NCBI GenBank assembly: GCA_031292555.1 | Contig: JARLGV010000051.1 | Coordinates: forward strand, 106,887 to 170,886 | DNA from: Fimbriimonas sp. | Lineage (GTDB): Bacteria > Armatimonadota > Fimbriimonadia > Fimbriimonadales > Fimbriimonadaceae | Direction of reading: 5' to 3' | Length of the DNA: 64,000 bases | In this document: in pieces, positions 43,114 through 50,966 of the stretch | Numbering within the stretch: the first letter of the stretch is position 1 | Layout of the letters: each line of letters starts with the position of its first letter | Position numbers and translations under genes: made by a program | The notes under the pieces: model-generated | Told to the model about the DNA's origin: nothing | Database searches by the model: none | What the model saw: the letters and a program-made list of their open reading frames with translations, nothing else

Positions 43114-43659
43114 ATGATTACCGGATGGCTCCTTTGGTTTGCGGCCTTCGCTTTCGCCGGGTCTCCCGGAGCGACCGGCGTTGACGGGCGTATCCATCAG
43201 CCCCTGCGCGAGGCACGCGGCAAACCGCTGGTCATGCTTTTCCTTAGCCACGATTGTCCGATCGGCAATGCGTATGCACCCGAACTGTCTCGCATTCGTG
43301 CTGCCTATTCGGGTCGCGTTGCCTTCGCTCTTGCCTATGCCGAACCGAGAATCACGGCTGCGATGGGCAAAGCGCACGCGGCGTCGTTCTCACTTCAGGG
43401 GTTTGAGTTGCTGTTGGACCCCAAAGGAGTCCTCTCCACCTTCTGCCATGCAACCGTAACTCCTGAAGCGGTTGTTTTCGACGCCCAGGGCAGGCAAGAG
43501 TATTGCGGTCGCATCGACGACCGGTATCCTTCTCTAGGTCGGCAGAAGCCGGCTGCAACGACGCACGACCTCCGCGACGCCCTGGACGCAATCCTGGCGC
43601 ATCGGTCTCCCAAGCCAGCGCTCGGCCCTCCAGTCGGGTGCACGATCGTTCATCTCTAG
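43114..43659 (+). CDS. Secreted redoxin-domain (thioredoxin-like) protein
   Basis: 181 residues with a signal peptide (MITGWLLWFAAFAFAGSPGA). The active-site loop is VMLFLSHDCPIGNAYAPELSRI: a single cysteine (HDCPIxNxYxPE) of the redoxin type, as in peroxiredoxin-like proteins paired with cytochrome c/copper proteins. Later landmarks are FELLLDPKGVLSTF, VTPEAVVFDAQGRQEYCGRIDDR. It lies 7 bp before the copper-monooxygenase-like gene, so the two are probably co-transcribed and work together outside the cytoplasm. A GATACT box ends 8 nt before the ATG. Confidence 0.8.
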   Translation: MITGWLLWFAAFAFAGSPGATGVDGRIHQPLREARGKPLVMLFLSHDCPIGNAYAPELSRIRAAYSGRVAFALAYAEPRITAAMGKAHAASFSLQGFELLLDPKGVLSTFCHATVTPEAVVFDAQGRQEYCGRIDDRYPSLGRQKPAATTHDLRDALDAILAHRSPKPALGPPVGCTIVHL

Positions 43660-43666
43660 TCCCCAC

Positions 43667-45226
43667 ATGAACCCATCCAATCTCGTACTCCTCGCCTCTG
43701 CGTCGGCACTTGTGTGCGTCGCTGCCGCACCTCGCAAGATCGATCCAAAGGCGCCGGAGCCAGGAAAGGTCGCTCCGACGTTTGCTAAAGACATCGCACC
43801 AATCATCTACGCGAAATGTGCGCCCTGCCACCACTCCGGTGAGGTTGCACCGTTCTCGCTCACGAGCTATGAGGATGCGCGGGACAAGGCTCCGACGATC
43901 GTCAACGCAGTGAAGAGCAGGTACATGCCGCCGTGGCAAGCGATCTCTCATGGGGAATTCCGGAACGAACGGACCCTTACCGACAAGCAGATCGCATTGC
44001 TGGAAGAGTGGTCGAAAGCCGGCGCTCCAAAGGGAGACTTCGCCTCCGCACCAAAGCCCCCAAGCTACAATCGAGGGTGGGTGATCGGCACCCCAGACCT
44101 GGTCGCCAAACCACCCAAGGCGTTTGAAGTCTCGGCGGAGGGCGCGGACGAATATCGGTGTTTCGTTATTCCTACCCATTTCCCGGAAGGTCGGTATGTC
44201 ACCGACGTCGAGGTGCGTCCCGGCAATCGCAACGTGGTCCACCACGTGCTGGTCTATCTCGACACGAGCGGCGTTGCCCGTCGAAAGGATGGCAAAGACG
44301 GCAAGCCAGGATATGAGTCGTTTGGCGGCCCGGGATTCATCCCCGCGGGATCGCTAGGAGGTTGGGCGCCTGGGCTACAGGCTCAGGATCTTCCCAAGGG
44401 CCTTGGGTTGTGGCTGCCGAAGGACGCCGACATCGTGATCCAGGTCCACTATCACAAGAACGGTCGCCCCGAAACCGACCTGAGCCAGATCGGCATGAAG
44501 TTCGCCCAAGGGCCGATCGACAAGCGCGTACGGTGGGAGTCGCTGGACAACGAGTTGATCTCGATTCCGGCCGGGGACAAGCGCTATGAGGTGACGGCCT
44601 CGCTGGATCTTAAGGCGCCAGTGACCCTCTATGACGTCGTGCCGCACATGCACTTGCTCGGCCACGATATGACAGTCACGGCGACCCTGCCGAGCGGGAC
44701 CAATCGCCAGTTGATTCACGTCGAACCGTACGATTTCAACTGGCAGACGCGCTACGCGTTCAAGGAACCGATCGACTTGCCAGCCGGGACCCATCTCTCT
44801 CTGGTCGCCCATTACGACAACTCAACCGACAATCCGCATAACCCGAACAACCCTCCCAAGAAGGTCACGTTTGGTGAACAGACCACGAACGAGATGTGTT
44901 TCGCCTTCTTCACCTACACTTTCGACGGCGAGCACCTGACCAAGGGCATGCACGTCAGCGACGAGATGGGGCTTGAAGCAAGTCGAGTTGCGCTCACGAT
45001 CGAGAGGATCTTCGATCACTACGACACCAATCATGACGGGCGCATGGATCGAGACGAACTTGCCGACGTCATCGACTTCTTCCAATCGGTGCGCGAAGAG
45101 AAAGGCGCTAAAGCGGAGAATCCGAAGACAGCCGCCCAGTTCCTGATCGCGATGTACGGAAAAGAACAAAAGGGCACGCTAAGCAAGACGGAGTTCACGA
45201 AGATGGTCCGCGCATTCGGCAAGTAA
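43667..45226 (+). CDS. Secreted cytochrome c / type II copper monooxygenase-like protein with C-terminal EF-hand
   Basis: 519 residues with a signal (MNPSNLVLLASASALVCVAA). Residues about 35-120 hold a heme site, YAKCAPCHHSGE (CxxCH). Residues about 130-430 resemble the ascorbate-dependent copper type II monooxygenase fold: NRNVVHHVLVYLD, DIVIQVHYHKNG, VVPHMHLLGHDM and the later NEMCFAFFTYTFDG supply candidate copper ligands. Residues about 440-519 carry an EF-hand (DHYDTNHDGRMDRDELADVI). It probably performs an oxidative reaction at the cell surface with electrons through the heme. The redoxin gene upstream is a usual partner and is fused to it in some relatives. Substrate is unknown. Confidence 0.85.
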   Translation: MNPSNLVLLASASALVCVAAAPRKIDPKAPEPGKVAPTFAKDIAPIIYAKCAPCHHSGEVAPFSLTSYEDARDKAPTIVNAVKSRYMPPWQAISHGEFRNERTLTDKQIALLEEWSKAGAPKGDFASAPKPPSYNRGWVIGTPDLVAKPPKAFEVSAEGADEYRCFVIPTHFPEGRYVTDVEVRPGNRNVVHHVLVYLDTSGVARRKDGKDGKPGYESFGGPGFIPAGSLGGWAPGLQAQDLPKGLGLWLPKDADIVIQVHYHKNGRPETDLSQIGMKFAQGPIDKRVRWESLDNELISIPAGDKRYEVTASLDLKAPVTLYDVVPHMHLLGHDMTVTATLPSGTNRQLIHVEPYDFNWQTRYAFKEPIDLPAGTHLSLVAHYDNSTDNPHNPNNPPKKVTFGEQTTNEMCFAFFTYTFDGEHLTKGMHVSDEMGLEASRVALTIERIFDHYDTNHDGRMDRDELADVIDFFQSVREEKGAKAENPKTAAQFLIAMYGKEQKGTLSKTEFTKMVRAFGK

Positions 45227-45244
45227 CTTCGTTGCGTTGAGCGG

Positions 45245-45985
45245 CTATCTGGGGATGCCGCTCAGGCGCCGGACGGCATCGACGATTCCGCCGATGGGGC
45301 GGCTAAAGAAGGGTCGACGGGATTGAGGCGTCGCCATCGAAGTCAACGAGGCGGTGTAGGTGTATCCGGTGCCGTCGCCGTTGTTGGTCGTATCCTGCAT
45401 CCTCACCGAATTGCCCGTCTCGGGTGCAATCCACAGGACGAATCTGTCGGATACTCCATCCGAACGCTTCGCCGTCTGGTCGACGATCCAACAGTCGAAC
45501 GATCCGACCGATGTACTCGCTGCGCCGACGCTGACCACCTTGTAGGTCTCCGCGATCGTCAGCCCACTGGCAAAAGTGATCGTCCCTGCGTCCGAATTAC
45601 CAAGCGCGAAAGTGCCCGACGTGGCGAACGTGTCGGATTGGACCGTTTGCAGAACGGCATCGATCGTCTCGGCCAGCAACTGCCCGGTAGTGCTGTATTC
45701 CGCATAGCTCGTGATGACTGACGGCCCTGTTTTCAGGAGCAGATCGAAGACCTGCGTCTCCCTAATGCTCGGAGCTCCGTTGAACGTGTCGTTCGAAAGC
45801 GTGTCGCTTAACGTCCCCCTGTAAGACCCGAACTTGCCGAAGTCGATGCTCACCACATAGTTCCAGGCGTCCCCCGGTTGGTTGCTCCGCGATGTCGGCG
45901 ACGGATGGATTGCCGATGTACCGCCTCCACCGCCACAACCGGACAGGAGGAACGCTAACCCAGCCAGCAGGGGCCATCTTTTCAT
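45245..45985 (-). CDS. Lipoprotein of unknown function
   Basis: 246 residues from ATG 45985. The signal MKRWPLLAGLAFLLSGCGGGGG is a clear lipobox (LLSGC) followed by a poly-Gly linker. The rest is beta-rich with many Ser/Thr (PGDAWNYVVSIDFGKFGSYRGTLSDTLS, SVGSFDCWIVDQTAKRSDGVSDRFVLWIAPETGNSVRM) and resembles LolA/LppX-like or DUF3108-like envelope proteins, but I make no firm assignment. TAGAAT ends 5 nt before this ATG, which fixes the start and argues against the in-frame ATG 13 codons upstream. It is convergent with the copper-protein gene. Confidence 0.7.
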   Translation of the reverse strand: MKRWPLLAGLAFLLSGCGGGGGTSAIHPSPTSRSNQPGDAWNYVVSIDFGKFGSYRGTLSDTLSNDTFNGAPSIRETQVFDLLLKTGPSVITSYAEYSTTGQLLAETIDAVLQTVQSDTFATSGTFALGNSDAGTITFASGLTIAETYKVVSVGAASTSVGSFDCWIVDQTAKRSDGVSDRFVLWIAPETGNSVRMQDTTNNGDGTGYTYTASLTSMATPQSRRPFFSRPIGGIVDAVRRLSGIPR

Positions 45986-46150
45986 CGTTGATTCTAGGTT
46001 ATCACGACGCACCAATTCAGTCACCAGTTTCCGGCCGGAAGGTGGCCGGCATTGTGGCTCATCGCTCCTCTCTTCACCTCTTTGGGGCGACTGGATGCCG
46101 GTCGAAACCCACCCTTTTCGTGAGCTGATCAGTGGTGTAGAGTGACATAT

Positions 46151-47494
46151 ATGATGCGCTCCATTTTGACTTTGTTCTCGATGTTGCTCGTGGTCGGCGG
46201 GGCGCTCATCGAACGCTGCGAGGCGGCCTCATTCCACCGTTTTCCCCAATATGTCATCGGCCCCATTCCGAGGAATTCGCCTGACTTCGACCCAGACGAA
46301 GACATACCGGGCGCTCAAGCCCTATTGAGCTATCGCAGACCGCACGTCTCGTTTGTCAGCTTCACTCACCTAAAGCCGTTTCGTTTTTCCCCGGACGGTC
46401 AGTGGATGTGGGTCACCTTTGGATCCGTCATTTCAAATGACTGCTGTCGCCAACTTGCCGAAGTGGATCTGGCATGCCGAATGATCATATTGGACCCGCG
46501 CCAGGAACTGTATCGCTCGAGTTCCATCGTGTTCCGGCGGTTCAACAATTCGAAGATCCCGCATGTGGGCGCCCTCGAAGCGTTCGGATTGGCCGACCCG
46601 GCTCTAGTGGGTGAGTACCGGATTCCATGCAAATACTGGCGCACCGATACAACCTTTGAGATCATTGCGACCCGAATCGTGCCGGTTGAAGACGAACAGA
46701 ACCTTCACGATATGGGCAATCTAATTCAATACATCGCGGTACATCACACTGCCGACGTCGAGCGGGCGATCTTGAAGGACCCCGCATTGCTTCGCCTAAA
46801 GAACTCGGAGGGAACGAATCTGATGCTCGCCACGATGGCGTTCGGCACTCCTCGTCTCGCTCGTTTCGTCATATCGCATGGCGGCGACATTCACTCGCTG
46901 GGCAAGCATGGTGAAGACGCCATGTACTATGCCAGCAGCGGCGGCCAGCCTGCCCTTCTCGATTTTGCGCTGAAACATGGGTGTCCCGTCGATTCGAGCC
47001 ACCCGAGTGCTCTCATTCACGCTACGAGGGAAAATGTAGCCAGTTCAGTCAGTTGGCTCATCGCCCACCGCGCCAACGTCAACCGTCCGGATGCCGAAGG
47101 CTATACGGCGATTGCCCGAGCCGTTGCGTACCGCAATATGGGGATCTACAACCGCTTGGAAGACGCAAAGCCGAATTTGCGGGTGAGGACAAAGGAAGGT
47201 AACTGTTTGATGGAACTTGCTTTGGGAACTCAGGTCTACCTAAAGAGGCTCTGGCAAGCGGGGGCGCCCATCGACGAGCCGAACCCCAAAACCAAGATGA
47301 CACCGTTCTTGACGTCGGTCGCAGAAGGCAACTATCGAGATGCAAAGTGGCTCCTCGACCATGGCGCCAAGCTAAAGTCAAAGGACATTCACGGACATGA
47401 CGTGTTCTACTTTGCCCGGAGGGCGAACACATTCCACACGGAGAAGTTCTTTCGCGATGAGGTCGGCGATCTCAGAAAGTACGGTGGGAAGTAG
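46151..47494 (+). CDS. Secreted ankyrin-repeat protein
   Basis: 447 residues from ATG 46151. A signal peptide (MMRSILTLFSMLLVVGGALIERCEA) is followed by about 170 residues of unknown type, then ankyrin-like repeats from about 190: NSEGTNLMLATMAFGTPRLARFVISHGGDIHSLGKHGEDAMYYAS, SSVSWLIAHRANVNRPDAEGYTAIARAV, KTKMTPFLTSVAEGNYRDAKWLLDHGAKLKSKDIHGHDVFYFA. It should be a protein-binding scaffold outside the cytoplasm. TAGAGT ends 7 nt before ATG 46151. A GTG at 46142 would lie within that spacing. Confidence 0.75.
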   Translation: MMRSILTLFSMLLVVGGALIERCEAASFHRFPQYVIGPIPRNSPDFDPDEDIPGAQALLSYRRPHVSFVSFTHLKPFRFSPDGQWMWVTFGSVISNDCCRQLAEVDLACRMIILDPRQELYRSSSIVFRRFNNSKIPHVGALEAFGLADPALVGEYRIPCKYWRTDTTFEIIATRIVPVEDEQNLHDMGNLIQYIAVHHTADVERAILKDPALLRLKNSEGTNLMLATMAFGTPRLARFVISHGGDIHSLGKHGEDAMYYASSGGQPALLDFALKHGCPVDSSHPSALIHATRENVASSVSWLIAHRANVNRPDAEGYTAIARAVAYRNMGIYNRLEDAKPNLRVRTKEGNCLMELALGTQVYLKRLWQAGAPIDEPNPKTKMTPFLTSVAEGNYRDAKWLLDHGAKLKSKDIHGHDVFYFARRANTFHTEKFFRDEVGDLRKYGGK

Positions 47495-47519
47495 GTTAGC
47501 GTGATAACGCGCCCACCCT

Positions 47520-47987
47520 CTAGAGGTTGAGCCGATGCGTCGCCGACTGCGAATCGACAACTCTTTCAAAGCCCATTGAGGCATAGAAGGCGAACGCGGA
47601 GTCCGGTGCGCGCAGGACGATCGACAGGTAAGCCACTTCCCTCGCCCTGACGATTATCTCCGAGACGATCGCTCGCCCCAAGCCGATACGACGGCATTCG
47701 GAGTGAACGTAGACTCGCCGCAGTCGGCCCGCCTGAGGGTCTTCGGGAAAGGCGTTTCGATTGAGTCCGCCGACCGCCACCAGCACTCCATCTGATCCCA
47801 ATACACCAAAAAGCGCTTCGCTAGGCTCTCGGAACCGGTTCTCGCCAGTCTCCAGGCCATCGGCAAGACGTCGTAGCATGTTGAAACCGTTGGCCCGTGA
47901 ATCGGACACAAGCGGCGCCAGCCGATCGAGAATGTTCGCTACGTCCCATGCATCGATCCTGACTACAGTAATTGTGTGGCTATCCAT
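47520..47987 (-). CDS. GNAT-family N-acetyltransferase
   Basis: 155 residues from ATG 47987 (MDSHTITVVRIDAWDVANIL). The acetyl-CoA loop is GRLRRVYVHSECRRIGLGRAIVSEII, matching the V-x(5)-RxxGxG/A motif, and the final block is VLRAPDSAFAFYASMGFERV. The substrate cannot be told from sequence. The longer in-frame start 28 codons upstream gives an Arg-rich stretch foreign to the family. It is divergent from the DUF554 gene. Confidence 0.85.
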   Translation of the reverse strand: MDSHTITVVRIDAWDVANILDRLAPLVSDSRANGFNMLRRLADGLETGENRFREPSEALFGVLGSDGVLVAVGGLNRNAFPEDPQAGRLRRVYVHSECRRIGLGRAIVSEIIVRAREVAYLSIVLRAPDSAFAFYASMGFERVVDSQSATHRLNL

Positions 47988-48070
47988 ACGATCGCGCCTT
48001 CGAGAAGCCCATTCTACGCGTTCTCGGCTTGAACGGCCTCTTGACACGATCGATGCGGTACAACCTCGCA

Positions 48071-48784
48071 ATGCGTGGGACCTTGCTCAATACAGCGACG
48101 GTGGCGACTGGAGCGACCGTCGGCTGGCTCGTGGGCAAGCAGATCCCCGGATCGTATCAGACAGTCGCCCTTCATGGATTGGGGCTCGTCACCTGCGGCT
48201 TGGGCGTCAAGATGTTCCTCCAAAGCCGGAACCCCCTAATCGCAGCTCTCGCGATGGCGGGCGGCGGTGTGATCGGTTTGGCAATTGGAATCCATGCCGG
48301 TATCGGAGAGCTGGCCGAGTGGTTCAAGCACTCGCTCGGACAAGGGAGTTCGCCGAGATTCGTCGATGGTTTGATCACGTCCTTCGTCCTGTTCTGCATC
48401 GGCCCGATGACCCTTTTGGGGTGCATGCAGGATGCCCTCGAGAAGAAGTCCGAGCTTCTCAGCCTCAAGGCGACGATGGACGGCGTGGCAGCGGTCTTTC
48501 TCGCTGCCGCTTCCGGCGCGGGAGTGCTGGTGACAGCATTGCTGTTGCTGATCTACCAAGGCGCCCTAACGCTGGCCGCTGGTTGGCTACGCCCCATCGC
48601 AGCCGACGAAGAGCTACTGGCGGAAACAACCGCGACAGGAGGCGCCATCCTCTTCGCAACTGGCCTCGGATTGCTTGAGATCAAGGATCTTCACACCGCC
48701 AACTATCTACCTGCCGTCTTTTTTGCCCCGGCGGCGGTCATGATAGGACGGAAGCTTCCCTGGGGAAGGAAGCCGCAGACATGA
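48071..48784 (+). CDS. DUF554 family membrane protein (YdfK-like)
   Basis: 237 residues from ATG 48071, chosen because DUF554 proteins typically begin MRGTLLNTxxVxxGxxxG, as here (MRGTLLNTATVATGATVGWLVG). About seven hydrophobic segments follow, with the family motifs GLVTCGLGVKMFLQSRNPL, GSSPRFVDGLITSFVLFCIGPMTLLGCMQDAL and ATGGAILFATGLGLLEIKDLHTANYLPAVFFAPA. It is a putative inner-membrane transporter of unknown cargo. Its stop overlaps the MscS gene by ATGA. Confidence 0.85.
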   Translation: MRGTLLNTATVATGATVGWLVGKQIPGSYQTVALHGLGLVTCGLGVKMFLQSRNPLIAALAMAGGGVIGLAIGIHAGIGELAEWFKHSLGQGSSPRFVDGLITSFVLFCIGPMTLLGCMQDALEKKSELLSLKATMDGVAAVFLAAASGAGVLVTALLLLIYQGALTLAAGWLRPIAADEELLAETTATGGAILFATGLGLLEIKDLHTANYLPAVFFAPAAVMIGRKLPWGRKPQT

Positions 48785-49902
48785 ACGATTATTTCCCGAC
48801 GATCGAGACTCCGGATTGGGTTAGCGAATTACGCAGCCCCTTCCACCATCACTTCCTCGGAGTTCAAATCTGGCAATGGCTGGGCCTGATTCTCCTGATT
48901 GCGATCGCACGAATCGCGATGATCGTCGGCAACCGGATAACCGGCAGAGTCATTCGGCTCCGAGACAAGGTCCTTGCGGGTGAGGTCACGCCGGAAACCG
49001 TTGTAGCTGCCCGGCGAGCAGTGGGGCTACTCACTGGAATCTTGATCTGCTATCCCCTCGTGGGTCCGCTCTCGCTTCCGCCAAAACTGGAGCGTGGCGT
49101 ACTTCTTGTGCTGGAAGGTCTGACGATCGTCGCCTTCTCCACGCTCGCCTATGCGCTCTGGGATGTGGTTTGCGATAGCATGGCCACCCGCGCAGCCGAA
49201 GTCTCAGACCGGGCGGAACGGCTGTTGATCCCGATGACCCGGAAGTTCGTCCGGCTCGTTATCGTTACGGTTGGCCTGTTCGTCGCGCTAAGCACCCTGC
49301 TCAACGTCAATGTGGCGGCCGTAGTTGCGAGCCTCGGCATCGGCGGCATTGTCGTCGCTCTCGCCGCCAAGGACTCGGTCGAGAATATCTTCGGCTCCTT
49401 GACGATCCTGTTCGACATGCCCTTCAAGATCGGCGACTGGGTGAAAGTCGACAAAATCGAGGGGATCGTCGAGGAGATCAACCTGCGGTCGACGCGCATT
49501 CGAACGTTTGAGGACACCGTCATCAATCTGCCGAACGCCAACCTCATCCGTGCGGCGGTCGAGAACTATAGCGCTCGAAGGTATCGACGCCAAAAGTTCA
49601 ACGTCCGTATCCCCTACGACTCGCCTCCCGAGACGGTTCGGACGTTCTGCGACGATATCCGCAAGTTCGCGATCGGCCTGGATCGTGTGCAGGCAGACAA
49701 GGTGGTGGTCGACCTTTCCGATTGCGACGACGTCGGCTTGTCGATCCTCGTGCAGTGCAATCTCGAGGTTTTCACCCAAGCCGAAGAACTCGAATTACGA
49801 CACCGCCTGTTCGAGGAGATCATGCGCCTGCGCAAGGTTCACGGCATTCTGTTCTATCCGGCGGGAATTGCCAGACTTCCCGAAGCTCCATCCAAACCAT
49901 AG
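48781..49902 (+). CDS. MscS-family mechanosensitive ion channel
   Basis: 373 residues. Several N-terminal membrane helices are followed by the pore helix and beta domain: VVASLGIGGIVVALAAKDSVENIFGSLTILFDMPFKIGDWVKVDKIEGIVEEINLRSTRIRTFEDTVINLPNANL (about residues 180-255). This contains the Gly/Ala-rich TM3 and the PF-x-IGD-W-V loop of MscS. The C-terminal alpha/beta domain is shorter than in MscK. It releases solutes during hypo-osmotic shock. It overlaps the DUF554 gene, so both may be expressed together. Confidence 0.9.
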   Translation: MNDYFPTIETPDWVSELRSPFHHHFLGVQIWQWLGLILLIAIARIAMIVGNRITGRVIRLRDKVLAGEVTPETVVAARRAVGLLTGILICYPLVGPLSLPPKLERGVLLVLEGLTIVAFSTLAYALWDVVCDSMATRAAEVSDRAERLLIPMTRKFVRLVIVTVGLFVALSTLLNVNVAAVVASLGIGGIVVALAAKDSVENIFGSLTILFDMPFKIGDWVKVDKIEGIVEEINLRSTRIRTFEDTVINLPNANLIRAAVENYSARRYRRQKFNVRIPYDSPPETVRTFCDDIRKFAIGLDRVQADKVVVDLSDCDDVGLSILVQCNLEVFTQAEELELRHRLFEEIMRLRKVHGILFYPAGIARLPEAPSKP

Positions 49903-49957
49903 CTCACTGCGTTTGCGGGTGGTAGGCTTGATGCCGTGATGAGGAGACAGGGCGCTC

Positions 49958-50962
49958 ATGGGTAAATTCGTCGGCTTGGATTTGGGTGGCAATTCAATAA
50001 ACGTAACCGCATTCGACGGGACGTCTTTTGTGATCGAAGGCATGGCGGAACTGCCCAGTTTGGTGTCGGAAGGGCCGGAAACCTGTGTCTCGCAGCTTTG
50101 CGCAGGCTTCGAATTGGCGCTCGAACTCACTAAATGGAAGAAGTCTGAGATCACGGCGGTGGGCTTGGATACGCCCGGGCCGATTAGCGCCGACGGAGTG
50201 CTCTGCTCCAAGGGAGCCACGAACTTCTCCGACAAAGCGTACTGGAACTACGATTTGCGGGGAGCGCTTGCCAAGGCTCTGCATCTGCCCGTGAGCTTTC
50301 TAAACGACGGCAATGCGGCCGCCCTGTATGCGCATTGGGTTCAGTTCAAGGATGATGCGGATAAGACGTCGGTTTCACTCATCGTGGGCACCGGTTTGGG
50401 CGGGGGAGTGGTCGCCAACGGTAGCGTGTTGATTGGAAAGGTCGGATTCGCCGCCGAACTCGGACACGTCACCTTGCCCGGAAACTGGTACCCAGAAGGC
50501 ATTATCCACGCACGCTGCAACTGCGGCAAGGATAATGACCTTGAGTCGATCGCCAGCCTCACCGGAATCGAATTGAATCTCCTTCCTTACTTCCTGCAGA
50601 AGTATCCGGATCACCCTCTCTCGGCTATGCCGATCAACGATGCGGCGAAGAAGGTGCGTGGGTTCGCGGAGAGACAGGACGAAATGTGTCTGGCGATTTT
50701 CCGTGCCCAAACCTACGCCCTTGCCGCTCACATCGACCAGATGGTGAATGTTTTCGACCCGGATGCGATCTTCATCGGCGGTGGCGTAATCGAGGCCAAA
50801 CAGGAGTTCCGGGAGTGGTACTTGGAGAACATCCGGAATTCCGTGCCCTATCGTGAAGAGCAAGCGAACCTGCCGATCGTGGTCGCACCGGACGGAGATC
50901 GAGCCGGAGCGCGCGGCGCCGCTCTTTTCGCCTCCCGTAAGCTTGGCAAGCCGGTCCACTAG
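49958..50962 (+). CDS. ROK-family sugar kinase (glucokinase-like)
   Basis: 334 residues. ATP-phosphate loop KFVGLDLGGNSINVTAFDG at the N-terminus, VGLDTPGPI, catalytic-base block FLNDGNAAALYAHW, LIVGTGLGGGVVANG, and sugar-binding AELGHVTLPG. The usual ROK zinc motif CxCGxxGCxE is incomplete: HARCNCGKDNDLES keeps two cysteines and lacks the third. It probably phosphorylates glucose or a related hexose in the cytoplasm. GAGGAG lies upstream of the ATG. It is convergent with the histidine kinase gene. Confidence 0.85.
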   Translation: MGKFVGLDLGGNSINVTAFDGTSFVIEGMAELPSLVSEGPETCVSQLCAGFELALELTKWKKSEITAVGLDTPGPISADGVLCSKGATNFSDKAYWNYDLRGALAKALHLPVSFLNDGNAAALYAHWVQFKDDADKTSVSLIVGTGLGGGVVANGSVLIGKVGFAAELGHVTLPGNWYPEGIIHARCNCGKDNDLESIASLTGIELNLLPYFLQKYPDHPLSAMPINDAAKKVRGFAERQDEMCLAIFRAQTYALAAHIDQMVNVFDPDAIFIGGGVIEAKQEFREWYLENIRNSVPYREEQANLPIVVAPDGDRAGARGAALFASRKLGKPVH

Positions 50963-50966
50963 GCCA

